Position numbers and translations under genes: made by a program. A stretch of 64,000 nucleotides of DNA from positions 27,570-91,569 of the forward strand of contig JALQXX010000002.1 of the NCBI GenBank assembly GCA_023262965.1. Reading direction: 5' to 3'. Source of the DNA: Candidatus Marinamargulisbacteria bacterium (GTDB lineage Bacteria > Margulisbacteria > Marinamargulisbacteria > UBA817). This document shows positions 37,960 through 47,320 of the stretch, in pieces. How positions within the stretch are numbered: the stretch's first letter is position 1; every line of letters starts with the position of its first letter. Below the pieces are notes generated by a model. That model was not told where the DNA came from. It did not search any database and saw only the letters and a program-made list of their open reading frames with translations.

Positions 37960-38807
37960 TGGGGGGCGGGTTTTCCAATGAGCGGGAGATATCGGTACGA
38001 TCCGCTCATAATGTGGCAACAGCATTAACCGCCTTGGGGTACACAATTGTGTGTGTGGATCCAGCAGACGGATCGTTTTTTGATCATCGTTTTGATGTCG
38101 CGTTTAACTGTTTGCATGGCGGATGGGGGGAAGATGGTGGCTTTCAGGCCTATTGTGAGCAACACGGCATTCCCTATACCGGGCCGGGGGTGTATGCGTC
38201 ATCCATTGGGTTTAATAAGCCGATATTTAAGACAATGGCGCGTACCTGGGGGATCCCGGTTCCCGAAGATCGCGGTGTCAATGGCCCCTTTCCTATGGTG
38301 GCCAAACCCGCAAAGGGCGGATCCAGTATTGGGGTCTACATGGCTATGAATGCATTGGCGTGGGATGCCATTGTGGTGGCCCATCCCGAGGTGCGGGGCC
38401 CGGATTACATGCGCGAAGCGTATCACGCTGGTCGAGAGATCACATCGGGGATACTAACCATAGCGGGCGAGGTCACCGTTTTACCCATACTTGAAATCAA
38501 AACCACCAATCAATTTTATGATTTTGAGGGCAAGTATACCCCCGGAAAAACCCAATTAGAGGCGCCTGCATCCCTACCTGCGGATGTGACGGATCGGGTA
38601 GAGGCCATATCCCGCCGTATTTACAAGGAACTGGCGTGCAAGGGATGCATTCGTGTTGATATGATTATTACCGATCATCAGGTAACGGTATTGGAGGTGA
38701 ATACATCACCAGGAATGACGGAATTGTCGGATATTCCGGCTCAGGCACAGGCACGGGGAATGACGTTTGCTGAGGTGGTAACGCATTGTTTAGACAGTGC
38801 GCTATAA
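37908..38807 (+). CDS. ddl: D-alanine--D-alanine ligase
   Basis: A 299-residue ATP-grasp enzyme making D-Ala-D-Ala. It shows GGGFSNEREISVRSA (N-terminal), PMVAKPAKGGSSIGV (ATP-grasp loop), LPILEIKT, YDFEGKYTPGKTQ and VLEVNTSPGMTELSDIP. The GTG at 37908 keeps the first beta strand (KHVIGVVGGG) and lies within murB; the next in-frame GTG would remove that strand. No clear Shine-Dalgarno. It overlaps ftsQ by 11 bases. Confidence 0.95.
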   Translation: MRSSDTWFQKNKHVIGVVGGGFSNEREISVRSAHNVATALTALGYTIVCVDPADGSFFDHRFDVAFNCLHGGWGEDGGFQAYCEQHGIPYTGPGVYASSIGFNKPIFKTMARTWGIPVPEDRGVNGPFPMVAKPAKGGSSIGVYMAMNALAWDAIVVAHPEVRGPDYMREAYHAGREITSGILTIAGEVTVLPILEIKTTNQFYDFEGKYTPGKTQLEAPASLPADVTDRVEAISRRIYKELACKGCIRVDMIITDHQVTVLEVNTSPGMTELSDIPAQAQARGMTFAEVVTHCLDSAL

Positions 38808-39489
38808 ACAAGTGGGGGTATTACTAGGAATCGGGTTATTGGGGATGGGGTTATTCGTGCCGGTGCACGTAGCGGTGGTGTTTTCGGCAACAGAGGCGTG
38901 GATTCCACGCGATGATATTCGTAAGGCGCTAAAACCCATGCGATCCATGCGATTGATTCAATTCATCAGTTGGTTTCCCTTAAAAGAGCGGGTGCTTCGC
39001 CAGTACCCCATGATTGAGCAGATACATCTGAGAATGGTGCGTTTTCCGGAATTTTCCATGACAGTTATCGAAAAAAAACCCTGGGCCGTGATCATGCATG
39101 ATAATCGCATGCAGGTGTGTTCCCAAGATGGAACGCTATTGAATGCCCACCTCGATAATATTGAATTGCCCAATGGCGCATTGATGATGGTTACCACCAG
39201 CATGGATATCACCGAAGGAAATCGTGTTCGGGATCGGGAGCTGGAAATTTTGCGTACGATTGATCCGGTTTTTCAGGCGTTACCGGAGCTAATGGTTCAG
39301 CAATGGGTGATAACCCCCCACTCGATTGAATGCATCCTTACGGATGGGACGGTGATTACCGTGGGGGACGCCCACAAGTTGGCTCAAAAACTCACCACTT
39401 TGCATTATTTTGTGGGATCATTTCGGGATCAATTGCATCGTGTAAGCGCGATTGATATCCAATATGATGGTCGTGTGATTGTGCATTAA
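38797..39489 (+). CDS. ftsQ: FtsQ-like cell division protein
   Basis: A 230-residue protein with one N-terminal membrane helix (VGVLLGIGLLGMGLFVPVHV), then a POTRA-like domain (LKERVLRQYPMIEQIHLRMV; FPEFSMTVIEKKPWAVI) and the FtsQ C-terminal region. FtsQ links FtsB/FtsL to the divisome in the periplasm. Sequence is divergent but the position between ddl and ftsA is the classic place. GTG start within ddl. Confidence 0.82.
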   Translation: MRYKQVGVLLGIGLLGMGLFVPVHVAVVFSATEAWIPRDDIRKALKPMRSMRLIQFISWFPLKERVLRQYPMIEQIHLRMVRFPEFSMTVIEKKPWAVIMHDNRMQVCSQDGTLLNAHLDNIELPNGALMMVTTSMDITEGNRVRDRELEILRTIDPVFQALPELMVQQWVITPHSIECILTDGTVITVGDAHKLAQKLTTLHYFVGSFRDQLHRVSAIDIQYDGRVIVH

Positions 39490-39493
39490 TCCC

Positions 39494-40657
39494 ATGTCCA
39501 ATCGATCCACTATTGCCGGTATTGACATAGGAAGTTCTAAGATCAGTGTTGTGGTATGCGAGTACCGTGGCGGTAACAAAATGGTGATGCGGGGAAAAGG
39601 AACCGCGATAGTGAAGGGCGTTGTGGGGGGAATCATTCAACATCCCGAGCAGTTTGAGATATCCCTGCAGGATGCCATTAGCCGTGCCAGTGCGGATTCC
39701 AATTGCCGCATTAGCGATGTTGTGGTAAATATTCCTACCGGAAACAGTGATTTTTCGATACAATCGGGGATTGTTCGGTTTGAAACCATCGGGGCAATGA
39801 CCCAGAAAGCGGCCACTGAGCAGGCCATGAAAAAAGCCGCTGAATGTGTCGAGCGAAAAAACCGGTCGCTCATGCATTTGTTCCCGCTTCGTCAGATGTT
39901 GGACAATACCAGCGGGATTACCCATAGTCCAGGGACATTAACGGTGGATGCTGGGATTATTATGGGAGATGCCCAAAACTTGGCATATGTTGGGTCGGCG
40001 ATAAAAAAAATGCGCTGTACGGTTCGGGGGGTGATCCACGATTATTTGGCGATGACGGCCATATATCCGGAGCCAATAGAGGCGCCCCATGTGATTATTG
40101 ATATGGGGAGCCAAACCACATCGTGGTGCATTTGCGCCAATCGCCTGGTGCAATGGGCCCACACGGAGCCCATGGGCTCCGATCATATCACCAGTGATTT
40201 GGCCAAGGCGTTATCCTGCGCGTTGTCAGAAGCGGAGCGTGTTAAGGTATTGCACGGAACCCTCGCAACGGTGGATGGGGCGCCGACAATTGACATACAC
40301 GGTCCCGAGGGGGTACGGCGGGTTTCGGCACAGATCGTTCAGCAGGTTATTCGAAAGCGTGTATCGCAGATAGTGGATGCCATTGTGCATCAAGCCGCCC
40401 ATGATGCCCCGATTGAGAGGGTTATTTTAGTGGGATCGGGATCGCATTTGGTGGGATTATCGGATTGGGTAAGTACCCAATTTGCTGTGCCGGTTCGGAC
40501 ATGCATTCAACACCCGGTACTCGACGTGTCATCGCATTATCAACTGGCTTTAGCAATGCTGATTTATGCGGCTAAGATTGGATTAATCGCGAAAACCCCC
40601 CGGGGTATATGGGAATGGTTTAGCCGCCACCTTCGTAAAAATGGCATTGAATTTTAA
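39494..40657 (+). CDS. ftsA: cell division protein FtsA
   Basis: A 387-residue actin-like ATPase that anchors FtsZ to the membrane. Phosphate 1 motif IAGIDIGSSKISVVV, 1C-domain region, and VIIDMGSQTTSWCI (phosphate 2) with VILVGSGSHLVGL (adenosine motif). The C-terminus ends with a short amphipathic candidate (GIWEWFSRHLRKNGIEF). ATG at 39494 chosen over an upstream GTG in the ftsQ end. 27 bases separate it from ftsZ. Confidence 0.94.
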   Translation: MSNRSTIAGIDIGSSKISVVVCEYRGGNKMVMRGKGTAIVKGVVGGIIQHPEQFEISLQDAISRASADSNCRISDVVVNIPTGNSDFSIQSGIVRFETIGAMTQKAATEQAMKKAAECVERKNRSLMHLFPLRQMLDNTSGITHSPGTLTVDAGIIMGDAQNLAYVGSAIKKMRCTVRGVIHDYLAMTAIYPEPIEAPHVIIDMGSQTTSWCICANRLVQWAHTEPMGSDHITSDLAKALSCALSEAERVKVLHGTLATVDGAPTIDIHGPEGVRRVSAQIVQQVIRKRVSQIVDAIVHQAAHDAPIERVILVGSGSHLVGLSDWVSTQFAVPVRTCIQHPVLDVSSHYQLALAMLIYAAKIGLIAKTPRGIWEWFSRHLRKNGIEF

Positions 40658-40676
40658 TTGGGATTACGATTATACT
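40647..40676 (+). promoter_or_regulatory. ftsZ promoter, near-leaderless type
   Basis: TTGAAT (40647-40652), 18 bases and TATACT (40671-40676), then 8 bases to the ftsZ ATG. The -35 box is inside the end of ftsA. This would give FtsZ extra transcription beyond the upstream operon. Confidence 0.6.
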
Positions 40677-40684
40677 GATACCTA

Positions 40685-41878
40685 ATGGAAAAGAAGCCAA
40701 TTCAGCAGTATGCAAACATTAAGGTAATCGGTGTTGGTGGGGCGGGGGGAAATGCGGTGAATCGAATGATCGCTTCTTCGTTGCAGGGGGTGGAATTTTG
40801 GGCGATGAATACCGATATTCAGGCCTTAAATGTGTCCTTAGCCGAGCATCAACTGCAAATTGGTGAAAAATTGACCAAAGGATTGGGTGGGGGTGCGCAG
40901 CCCGCTGTGGGTGCACAGGCAGCCAAAGAAAGTCGGAACGATATTGAAGCCGCTTTAGAAGGTGCGGACATGGTGTTTATTACAGCGGGTATGGGGGGTG
41001 GCACGGGTACGGGTGCGGCCCCCATTGTTGCGGCGGTTGCAAAGGAACAAGGTGCCCTAACGGTGGCGGTGGTGACCAAACCATTTCGATTTGAGGGCCC
41101 CATTCGGGCGAAGCAGGCGGCAGATGGTTTGGATGATCTGCGGTCTCAAGTGGATGCATTGATTGTGATTCCCAACGATAAGTTATTGCAAGTGGTGGAG
41201 CGGGTAACCTCACTGGTGGATTCGTTTGCTATTGCGGATGATGTATTGAAGCAGGGGGTTCAAGGCATTGCGAATTTAATTACAACCCCTGGGTTGGTCA
41301 ACTTGGATTTTGCCGATGTGAAAACAATTATGGCCAATTCCGGCTCAGCGATGATGGGCATTGGCCGTGCGAGCGGTGAAAACCGCGCAGTGGAAGCCGC
41401 TGAAAAAGCCATTTCTTCGCCATTACTGGAAGAAACCATTACGGGTGCCACGGGCGTGTTACTCAACATTAGTGGGGGCAGTAATTTAACCTTGCATGAG
41501 GTTAATGATGTGGCGGATATTATTTATGCATCGGTGGATTCAGATGCGAACATTTTGTTTGGCTCTGTTATTGATGCGGATTTGGGAGATGATATTATGG
41601 TAACCGTGATTGCCACGGGGTTTCATGCCCAAGAACCGGCTGAGCCTGCTGCCCAAGCCACATCGGATAGGGGAACGGCCTATCGGATCCCAGACCTTGA
41701 ATCCACACCGGATGAGGCGGTAGAACCGGTATTATCAGCAAGTCACACCCAAAGCGGTTTGGGGTCAATTTCCGGAGACAGTCGATTTAAGCAACCCATT
41801 CCATCCTTAAATAAAAAAGAGTTGCTTGATGCCAGCGATGAGGGGCTAGAAGTCCCTTCTTTTTTACGGAATTTCTAA
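40685..41878 (+). CDS. ftsZ: cell division protein FtsZ
   Basis: A 397-residue tubulin-like GTPase that forms the division ring. N-terminal [18 protein letters not shown], signature [13 protein letters not shown] (residues 104-113, T7-adjacent region), [12 protein letters not shown] linker of about 60 residues precedes the conserved tail (EVPSFLRNF) that binds FtsA. It closes the mur-fts series, with its own promoter in the ftsA end. A palindrome spans the stop codon. Confidence 0.98.
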   Translation: MEKKPIQQYANIKVIGVGGAGGNAVNRMIASSLQGVEFWAMNTDIQALNVSLAEHQLQIGEKLTKGLGGGAQPAVGAQAAKESRNDIEAALEGADMVFITAGMGGGTGTGAAPIVAAVAKEQGALTVAVVTKPFRFEGPIRAKQAADGLDDLRSQVDALIVIPNDKLLQVVERVTSLVDSFAIADDVLKQGVQGIANLITTPGLVNLDFADVKTIMANSGSAMMGIGRASGENRAVEAAEKAISSPLLEETITGATGVLLNISGGSNLTLHEVNDVADIIYASVDSDANILFGSVIDADLGDDIMVTVIATGFHAQEPAEPAAQATSDRGTAYRIPDLESTPDEAVEPVLSASHTQSGLGSISGDSRFKQPIPSLNKKELLDASDEGLEVPSFLRNF

Positions 41879-41885
41879 ATTCCGT
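41866..41885. other. palindrome across the ftsZ stop codon
   Basis: ACGGAATTT and AAATTCCGT separated by CT form a 9-bp inverted repeat. It has no following T run on either strand, so it is not a standard terminator; it could be an mRNA 3'-end hairpin. Confidence 0.5.
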
Positions 41886-41935
41886 TCGCGGATTGCCGGC
41901 GACGGGGATACTTGGATGCGATTAATGTCTTGCTC

Positions 41936-41964
41936 TTTTCAACCCATGCGCGGTATGATATAGT
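41936..41964 (+). promoter_or_regulatory. putative tRNA-Gly promoter
   Basis: TTTTCA (41936-41941), 17 bases and TATAGT (41959-41964), 9 bases before the tRNA. An overlapping alternative is TTGCTC (41930-41935), 18 bases, TATGAT (41954-41959). Confidence 0.5.
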
Positions 41965-41973
41965 CATGACTAC

Positions 41974-42049
41974 GCGGGGTTAGCTCAGTTGGTAGAGTAT
42001 CTGCTTGCCAAGCAGAAGGTCGCCAGTTCGAACCTGGTACCCCGCTCCA
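41974..42049 (+). tRNA. tRNA-Gly (anticodon GCC)
   Basis: A full cloverleaf: acceptor GCGGGGT/ACCCCGC, D arm with AGTTGGTA, anticodon stem TCTGC/GCAGA with loop TTGCCAA, T arm CCAG-TTCGAAC-CTGG, discriminator T and encoded CCA. tig starts 21 bases later with no room for a promoter, so it is probably cotranscribed. Confidence 0.97.
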
Positions 42050-42070
42050 TAAAGCGTTAGCGGAGGATCA

Positions 42071-43363
42071 ATGAAAGTATTAAAATCAAAACGGAATGAG
42101 AATACAGTAAGCTTGGAGTTGGAGGCCAGCGCCTTAGAATTAGCGGCTCATATGCCCGATGCCTTTAAAAAAGTCAGTAAAAATGCGCAGCTACCCGGGT
42201 TTCGTAAAGGAAAAGTTCCCCAAAAATTATTTGAAAAACGCTTTGGCACGGGTGTTATTGTAGAAGAAGCCATTAATCGTGTTATGAATCAGGTGTATAA
42301 ACAAGCCATTGACGAGCTGTCTTTAAAAGTCATTGATTCGCCAACCGACGTTGATTTGGATGAGTACGTTGCGGATAAGCCCCTCGTGTTTCGCTGCAAT
42401 GTATTGGTGGAACCTGAAATTACCTTGAAAAAATACAAAGGGTTAGCGGTTTCTGTTGAGCATAAACTGGTAACCGATGATATGGTGACTGAGGACGTGA
42501 ACCGGTTGTTGGGGGCTCAGGCAACGTATGAAACGGTTGATCGGGCTGCAAAAGAGGATGATATTGTGCGATTTAATGCAACCGTGATGGTGGACGGTGA
42601 GCCATTCGCTTTGTGGACACGGGATAATCAAGCGATTCGAGTGGGGTCCGGTAGTTACGGTCCCGATGTGGATGCCCACTTTATGGGTCTCAAAAAAGGT
42701 GATCAAAAAACATTCTCGGTTACCTATGCGGAGAATGCCCATTCGGTGGAGCTGCAAGGCAAAACGGCCGAGTTTTCAATTTCCGTGGATGATGTGCGTG
42801 GCAAACGATTGCCCGAACTGACGGATGAGCTGGCAAAAACATTGGATGAGGGGTGTCAATCGGTGGATGATTTTAAAGCCCGAATTCGTCAGAAATTGAC
42901 GACGCGCACGGATGAAGCCAATGAGCAGGCGAAGCAAAAAGCCATTGAAGAGGCGGTTATGGTTGCGAATCCCTTGGACATTCCGCAGCCGATGATTGAT
43001 CGTCGGGCGATGGGTTTGGTGGCTCAGTTTGAGCGCGAAATGCATCAGCGGCAATTTAGTTTGCAGCAGTACATGGCTATCACGCAGAAAACCATTGCGG
43101 ATATCCAAAAGGACTTTGAGCCACAGGCAAAGGAACAAGTGCATTTGCAAAAGATTTTTGAAGCTATCGCCACCAAAGAAAAAATTGTTGTTACCGATGA
43201 TGCCATTATTGCGGAGGCCAATACCTTGTCCAAGCGAACGTTTGAGACACGTGAGGCGGTTGAGTCCGAGTATGGCGACGCGTTTGCAGATATTGAATCA
43301 TTTGTTCGCAATAAAAATGTGATGGCATTTCTGGCTAAATCGGCTAAAATAAAAGTAGTCTAA
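42071..43363 (+). CDS. tig: trigger factor
   Basis: A 430-residue ribosome-bound chaperone. The N-terminal ribosome-binding domain has the signature region [18 protein letters not shown], a central FKBP-like domain (about 155-240, [15 protein letters not shown]) and a C-terminal helical chaperone domain ([14 protein letters not shown]). GGAGG lies 7 bases before the ATG. It is first in a tig-clpP-clpX set, the usual order, and sits directly after tRNA-Gly. Confidence 0.96.
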   Translation: MKVLKSKRNENTVSLELEASALELAAHMPDAFKKVSKNAQLPGFRKGKVPQKLFEKRFGTGVIVEEAINRVMNQVYKQAIDELSLKVIDSPTDVDLDEYVADKPLVFRCNVLVEPEITLKKYKGLAVSVEHKLVTDDMVTEDVNRLLGAQATYETVDRAAKEDDIVRFNATVMVDGEPFALWTRDNQAIRVGSGSYGPDVDAHFMGLKKGDQKTFSVTYAENAHSVELQGKTAEFSISVDDVRGKRLPELTDELAKTLDEGCQSVDDFKARIRQKLTTRTDEANEQAKQKAIEEAVMVANPLDIPQPMIDRRAMGLVAQFEREMHQRQFSLQQYMAITQKTIADIQKDFEPQAKEQVHLQKIFEAIATKEKIVVTDDAIIAEANTLSKRTFETREAVESEYGDAFADIESFVRNKNVMAFLAKSAKIKVV

Positions 43364-43382
43364 AAAAGAAAGGGGTAATACC

Positions 43383-43991
43383 ATGCCTTTAATTCCAATG
43401 GTCATAGAACAAACCGGTCGAGGGGAGCGTTCGTATGATATTTATTCGCGACTCTTAAAAGAGCGAATTGTGTTTTTATCCACCCAAGTGGATGATGCGA
43501 TCGCGAATAGTATCATTGCGCAGCTACTATTCTTAGAAGCGGAGGATAATGAGAAAGATATTTATTTGTATATCAACAGTCCTGGGGGAGTGGTTACGGC
43601 GGGTTTAGCGATTTATGATACCATGCAGTACATCAAATCCAACGTGTCGACCATTTGCTTGGGCCAAGCGGCATCGATGGGGGCGTTGTTGTTGGCGGCG
43701 GGTCACGCGGGCAAACGATTTGCGTTGCCGCATTCGCGCATTATGATCCATCAGCCCTTGGGTGGCGCGCAGGGTCAGGCGACGGACATTGAAATACAGG
43801 CCAAAGAAATTTTGCGCATTAAAAAAGAAATTAACACAATTTTGGTGGATCACACGGGTCAAACATACGAGAACATTGAAAAAGATACGGATCGGGACAA
43901 TTTTATGAACGCTGAGCAGGCCAAGCAGTACGGATTAATCGATAGTATTATTACCAAAAAAACAGCGCCTGCTGTTGCGATTGCCAAGTGA
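43383..43991 (+). CDS. clpP: ATP-dependent Clp protease proteolytic subunit
   Basis: A 202-residue serine peptidase forming the barrel used by ClpX and ClpC. Catalytic triad S98 ([11 protein letters not shown]), H123 (IMIHQPLGG) and D172 (DRDNFM). AAAGGGG precedes the ATG, 19 bases after the tig stop. Overlaps clpX by 4 bases. Confidence 0.97.
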   Translation: MPLIPMVIEQTGRGERSYDIYSRLLKERIVFLSTQVDDAIANSIIAQLLFLEAEDNEKDIYLYINSPGGVVTAGLAIYDTMQYIKSNVSTICLGQAASMGALLLAAGHAGKRFALPHSRIMIHQPLGGAQGQATDIEIQAKEILRIKKEINTILVDHTGQTYENIEKDTDRDNFMNAEQAKQYGLIDSIITKKTAPAVAIAK

Positions 43992-45268
43992 CAAACACCT
44001 TAAAGTGTTCGTTTTGTCATAAATCCCACCGGGATGTTCAGCGATTAATCGCTGGGCCTCCCGGTGTATCGATTTGCGATGAATGTGTGCGTGTTTGCCA
44101 GGCGGTCTTATCGAATCAGCCGGACGAATCGGCGGTGGATTCAACAGCTGAGGACTTTACGGTTCGGGATTTGCCACCCCCAACGGCTTTAAACGCCACC
44201 TTAAATGACTTTGTGATTGAGCAAAATACCGCAAAAAAAATTATTTCGGTAGCCGTTTATAATCACTATAAGCGACTATTTCGGTCATCGGAAACGTATC
44301 CGGACGTAACCATTCAAAAGACGAATATTTTAATTGCGGGACCTACGGGTACGGGCAAGACCTTAATTGCGCAAACCCTGGCGACCATGTTGGATGTGCC
44401 CTTTACAATTGCGGATGCAACGGCATTAACCGAGTCGGGTTACGTGGGGGACGATGTGGAGAGCATGTTGTTTCGGTTGCTTCAGGTGGCGGACAACGAT
44501 GTCAAAAAAGCGGAGCGGGGGATTATTTATTTGGATGAGATTGATAAAATATCCCGAAAATCCGAATCCATGTCAATTACGCGGGATGTGTCGGGGGAGG
44601 GGGTTCAGCAGGCGTTGTTGAAAATATTGGAAGGTACCGAGGTGAATGTTCCTTTAAAGGCGGGACGTAAGCATCCGGGTCAGGAAATGGTCACCATCAA
44701 TACCACGCATATTTTATTTATTTGTGGCGGGGCTTTTCACGGTATTGAGTCGATTATTCAAAAGCGATTGGCGCACCGTGCGATGGGATTTATGACGGAT
44801 AGCAGCGCAGCAACGGTGGATGACACCCGAATATTTGAGCACCTGACCACAGATGATTTGCTCAAATATGGGATTATACCCGAGTTAATTGGGCGTATTT
44901 CGGTGATTGCACCGATGCAGGCCTTAAGTGAAGCGAATTTGGCACGCATACTTATTGAACCCAAAAATGCGATTCTGAAACAATACCAGGCCTTAATGGA
45001 TATGGATGGGGTGGCCCTGTCGTTTGAGCCGGCTGCGGTGCAGCGAATCGCCAAAGTGGCGACGTTGAATGCTGTTGGTGCGCGGGCATTACGGTCGATT
45101 GTGGAGCGGATTATGATGGACCATATGTATCATTGCCCGGGGAGTGATCGGACGGCGGTGACCATTACCGAGGCCGATGTGCAGATCTACGAAGCGGCAT
45201 ATTTGTCGAAGGAAGACCAGGCGCGGTTGGCGCGAAGTGCCGATGCCTTGCCGGCCCCAGTTTTGTAA
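43988..45268 (+). CDS. clpX: ATP-dependent Clp protease ATP-binding subunit ClpX
   Basis: A 426-residue AAA+ unfoldase. The N-terminal zinc domain has C7, C10, C30 and C33, the P-loop is [13 protein letters not shown], Walker [12 protein letters not shown], sensor region [12 protein letters not shown]. The ClpP-docking loop is MGF in [11 protein letters not shown], in place of the usual IGF. Start is GTG (GTGA overlap with clpP). It is followed by a 368-base region with little clear coding content. Confidence 0.97.
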   Translation: MTNTLKCSFCHKSHRDVQRLIAGPPGVSICDECVRVCQAVLSNQPDESAVDSTAEDFTVRDLPPPTALNATLNDFVIEQNTAKKIISVAVYNHYKRLFRSSETYPDVTIQKTNILIAGPTGTGKTLIAQTLATMLDVPFTIADATALTESGYVGDDVESMLFRLLQVADNDVKKAERGIIYLDEIDKISRKSESMSITRDVSGEGVQQALLKILEGTEVNVPLKAGRKHPGQEMVTINTTHILFICGGAFHGIESIIQKRLAHRAMGFMTDSSAATVDDTRIFEHLTTDDLLKYGIIPELIGRISVIAPMQALSEANLARILIEPKNAILKQYQALMDMDGVALSFEPAAVQRIAKVATLNAVGARALRSIVERIMMDHMYHCPGSDRTAVTITEADVQIYEAAYLSKEDQARLARSADALPAPVL

Positions 45269-45636
45269 TAGCGACGCGATAACAACGGGCGTTTTTTAAT
45301 AAAAATGAGGTCAACATTCGCTAAAAATGGTCATTGACTTTATAAGAACGGTTGTATAGGCTGAAATAGTTCTTGTAAAACAGATTATTGAGTCAGTTAG
45401 CGAACGTGAAGGAATTGTTTAGTGAGGAAAAAAGGGCAATAGAGGGGTTGGGAGGGGGAACGTGCTTGACATGGCAAGAACAATTGAAGAATGGGCTAAA
45501 AATGGCTTTAGAACAGGGGTCGCATGCGCCTTGGGCGATCCCTGTCCTCAACGACTTCAACCACGACTTCAGCGAGTATGTCTACCACGGTCTTGCAGCA
45601 TCCCGAACGTTTCTTGGACACGCATAACCCTTGGTC
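45269..45636. other. intergenic region after clpX, possible small gene
   Basis: The first part holds a GCGTTTTTT run after a weak ACGC/GCGT stem (about 45275-45298). A TTGACT (about 45334-45339) is followed after 15 bases by TATAGG, a weak promoter. An open frame at 45388-45627 is the only coding candidate and is listed separately. No RNA gene or repeat was recognised. Confidence 0.5.
45388..45627 (+). CDS. possible small protein, low confidence
   Basis: A 79-residue open frame with TTG start (an internal GTG at 45406 is an alternative). It is helix-prone (VKELFSEEKRAIEGLGGGTC; WQEQLKNGLKMALEQG) with a C-terminal Tyr/His-rich end. No Shine-Dalgarno and no family recognised. It could be a real small gene, a remnant, or chance. 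Confidence 0.25.
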   Translation: MSQLANVKELFSEEKRAIEGLGGGTCLTWQEQLKNGLKMALEQGSHAPWAIPVLNDFNHDFSEYVYHGLAASRTFLGHA

Positions 45637-46434
45637 CTACCCCCCGCCACCGGTTGCTGCTACCCCAGGTTGTCGCCGACACAGTCGATACCCAACCCCC
45701 ATACAAAACAGGCCCAGATACCCCATAATAATCCCAATACTCACGGGAAGATTCCACATAATAGCAGCAACGATGCCAAATAAGGCCCCCATAATACCAA
45801 GTCCCCAGCTCCAATACAGGGCATGACGTTTTGTGTAGAGGGAAACGGTGACCAAAGGGATAATCAACACCGAAAATACCAACAGTACCCCCACCATTTT
45901 GACGGACAGGGTAACGGTTAGGCCAAATAAGGCGTAAAACAGGGCGTCCCATAGGCGGGCGTTTCGGAAACGTCGGTAGCTATAGGGGGTCACAATCCCG
46001 ATGATGGCATAAATCAATACCGATACCATGGCCTCAGAAGGCCGAATAAACACCAAATAACCGGATATCATATCGGTAATGTGATGGGGGTCCATTTCCC
46101 ACAGACTGACCCCTGCAATGGATAACGCTGTCCCGGCAATATACATAATGCCGATAACGGCTTCATGATGGCTGGTATCGGTAAACAAGTGATGAATGCT
46201 GGCCAAAATGGCGCTGGCAACAAGGGTCCCCCCAAACCCAAAGCCAAACAATACAACGGGGGATTCCACATGCAGGCCGTGCCCCAGCAAATACCCCAAT
46301 GCCGCCCATTGCGCCAAAGCAATATCAATAAATATAATGCCGCGACGCAATACAAAGGTCCCAAAATAGCCGTGGATCATGATCAGGGCCACACAGGCAA
46401 TGAGCGGCCAGATCAGATTAGAAAGCAGTGTCAT
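45637..46434 (-). CDS. ABC transporter permease for zinc/manganese (ZnuB/ABC-3 family)
   Basis: A 265-residue membrane protein with about eight hydrophobic helices. The ABC-3 pattern is clear (GIIFIDIALAQWAALGYLLG; VKMVGVLLVFSVLIIPLVT). The C-terminal end is a Gly-rich tail. It would import a divalent metal, probably Zn2+, with the binding protein upstream, which it overlaps by 17 bases. No ATPase (ZnuC) gene follows in the window, which is unusual for this operon. Confidence 0.88.
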   Translation of the reverse strand: MTLLSNLIWPLIACVALIMIHGYFGTFVLRRGIIFIDIALAQWAALGYLLGHGLHVESPVVLFGFGFGGTLVASAILASIHHLFTDTSHHEAVIGIMYIAGTALSIAGVSLWEMDPHHITDMISGYLVFIRPSEAMVSVLIYAIIGIVTPYSYRRFRNARLWDALFYALFGLTVTLSVKMVGVLLVFSVLIIPLVTVSLYTKRHALYWSWGLGIMGALFGIVAAIMWNLPVSIGIIMGYLGLFCMGVGYRLCRRQPGVAATGGGG

Positions 46435-47320
46435 CGCCGATCATTCCCGCAATAATTGCGTCAAATAGTGCCGGGTAGGTATCAATGGCCGGGTCCCCCA
46501 CCGTTGTGGGTAAGTGGTGAAAGGGGGCGTTGATGGATTCGGCAAAGCGTTCGCCGGTACGTTTGGGGTAGTAGCGGGCACTGATTACTCGAACCGGTTG
46601 GTTGGCCTGGGCTACCGTTTGACGCAGATGATGCAAATGACGAATAGTGGGCGAAATGCCCGGAACCGGCTCCAATGTTCCCAAAAATGGCAACGAAAAT
46701 GCGTCTAAAAAATACGGCCAGGTTTTGTGATGGCTAACAACGACCTGTCCGTGAACCCCCGCTAATGCGGCTTTCCAACGCGGCATTTTTTGGCGGATAG
46801 TGCGGGATAGCGTATCCAAATGGCCGTAATAGGTGGCGGCGTGGTCCGGGTCCATGCGTGCCAGGCGGTCGCAAATTGTGGTGGCCACGATAATCCCGTT
46901 GAGGGGATTGAGTAAATAGTGGGGGTTTCCCTGGGGGTGCACATCCCCTTGTCGACCGTCAATTGTCCCCACGGGGACCTCCAGTGGGGTAATGCCTTGG
47001 GAGGCGTCCACATAACCCAATCGGTCCGAAAATAAGCGGGGGTTGCGTGCGGTTTGAATCAAACTGTCGACCCAGGTATCCTGATCCATCCCCAATCGAA
47101 TGATCATATCCGCTGATTGCAGTGCCGTAATCATGGATGGCTTGGGGTATAGCGTGTGCATATTGATACTGCCCGTTGTGAGGGAGGTTACCTGAACCCG
47201 ATCCCCACCAACCGCCTGGGCCAGCCAGGCCAGATTGCCGTCCACCGCCACAATACGAATGGCGGCCTGGCTTGGCACCACCAGCCACAACAACAGTATC
47301 ATCCATTTAACGAAGGCCAT
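46418..47320 (-). CDS. metal ABC transporter substrate-binding protein (ZnuA family)
   Basis: A 300-residue protein after choosing ATG 47320, which yields the signal peptide MAFVKWMILLLWLVVPSQA. Metal ligand candidates are His in GSINMHTLYPKP and the HHKTWPYFLDAF segment, and ARYYPKRTGERFAESI, matching the cluster A-I binding-protein fold. The His-rich loop usual in ZnuA is short here (QGDVHPQGNPHYLLNP). An upstream start at 47377 lies in the barrel gene. Overlaps the neighbour genes on both sides (14 and 17 bases). Confidence 0.85.
   Translation of the reverse strand: MAFVKWMILLLWLVVPSQAAIRIVAVDGNLAWLAQAVGGDRVQVTSLTTGSINMHTLYPKPSMITALQSADMIIRLGMDQDTWVDSLIQTARNPRLFSDRLGYVDASQGITPLEVPVGTIDGRQGDVHPQGNPHYLLNPLNGIIVATTICDRLARMDPDHAATYYGHLDTLSRTIRQKMPRWKAALAGVHGQVVVSHHKTWPYFLDAFSLPFLGTLEPVPGISPTIRHLHHLRQTVAQANQPVRVISARYYPKRTGERFAESINAPFHHLPTTVGDPAIDTYPALFDAIIAGMIGDDTAF

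Noticed and set aside
41866-41885. Palindrome at the ftsZ stop as a terminator
   Set aside because: The T run lies before, not after, the stem on the plus strand, and none follows on the minus strand.
45569-45952. 127-codon minus-strand frame overlapping the permease gene end
   Set aside because: It is in another frame on the same strand as the conserved ABC-3 permease and has no family features.
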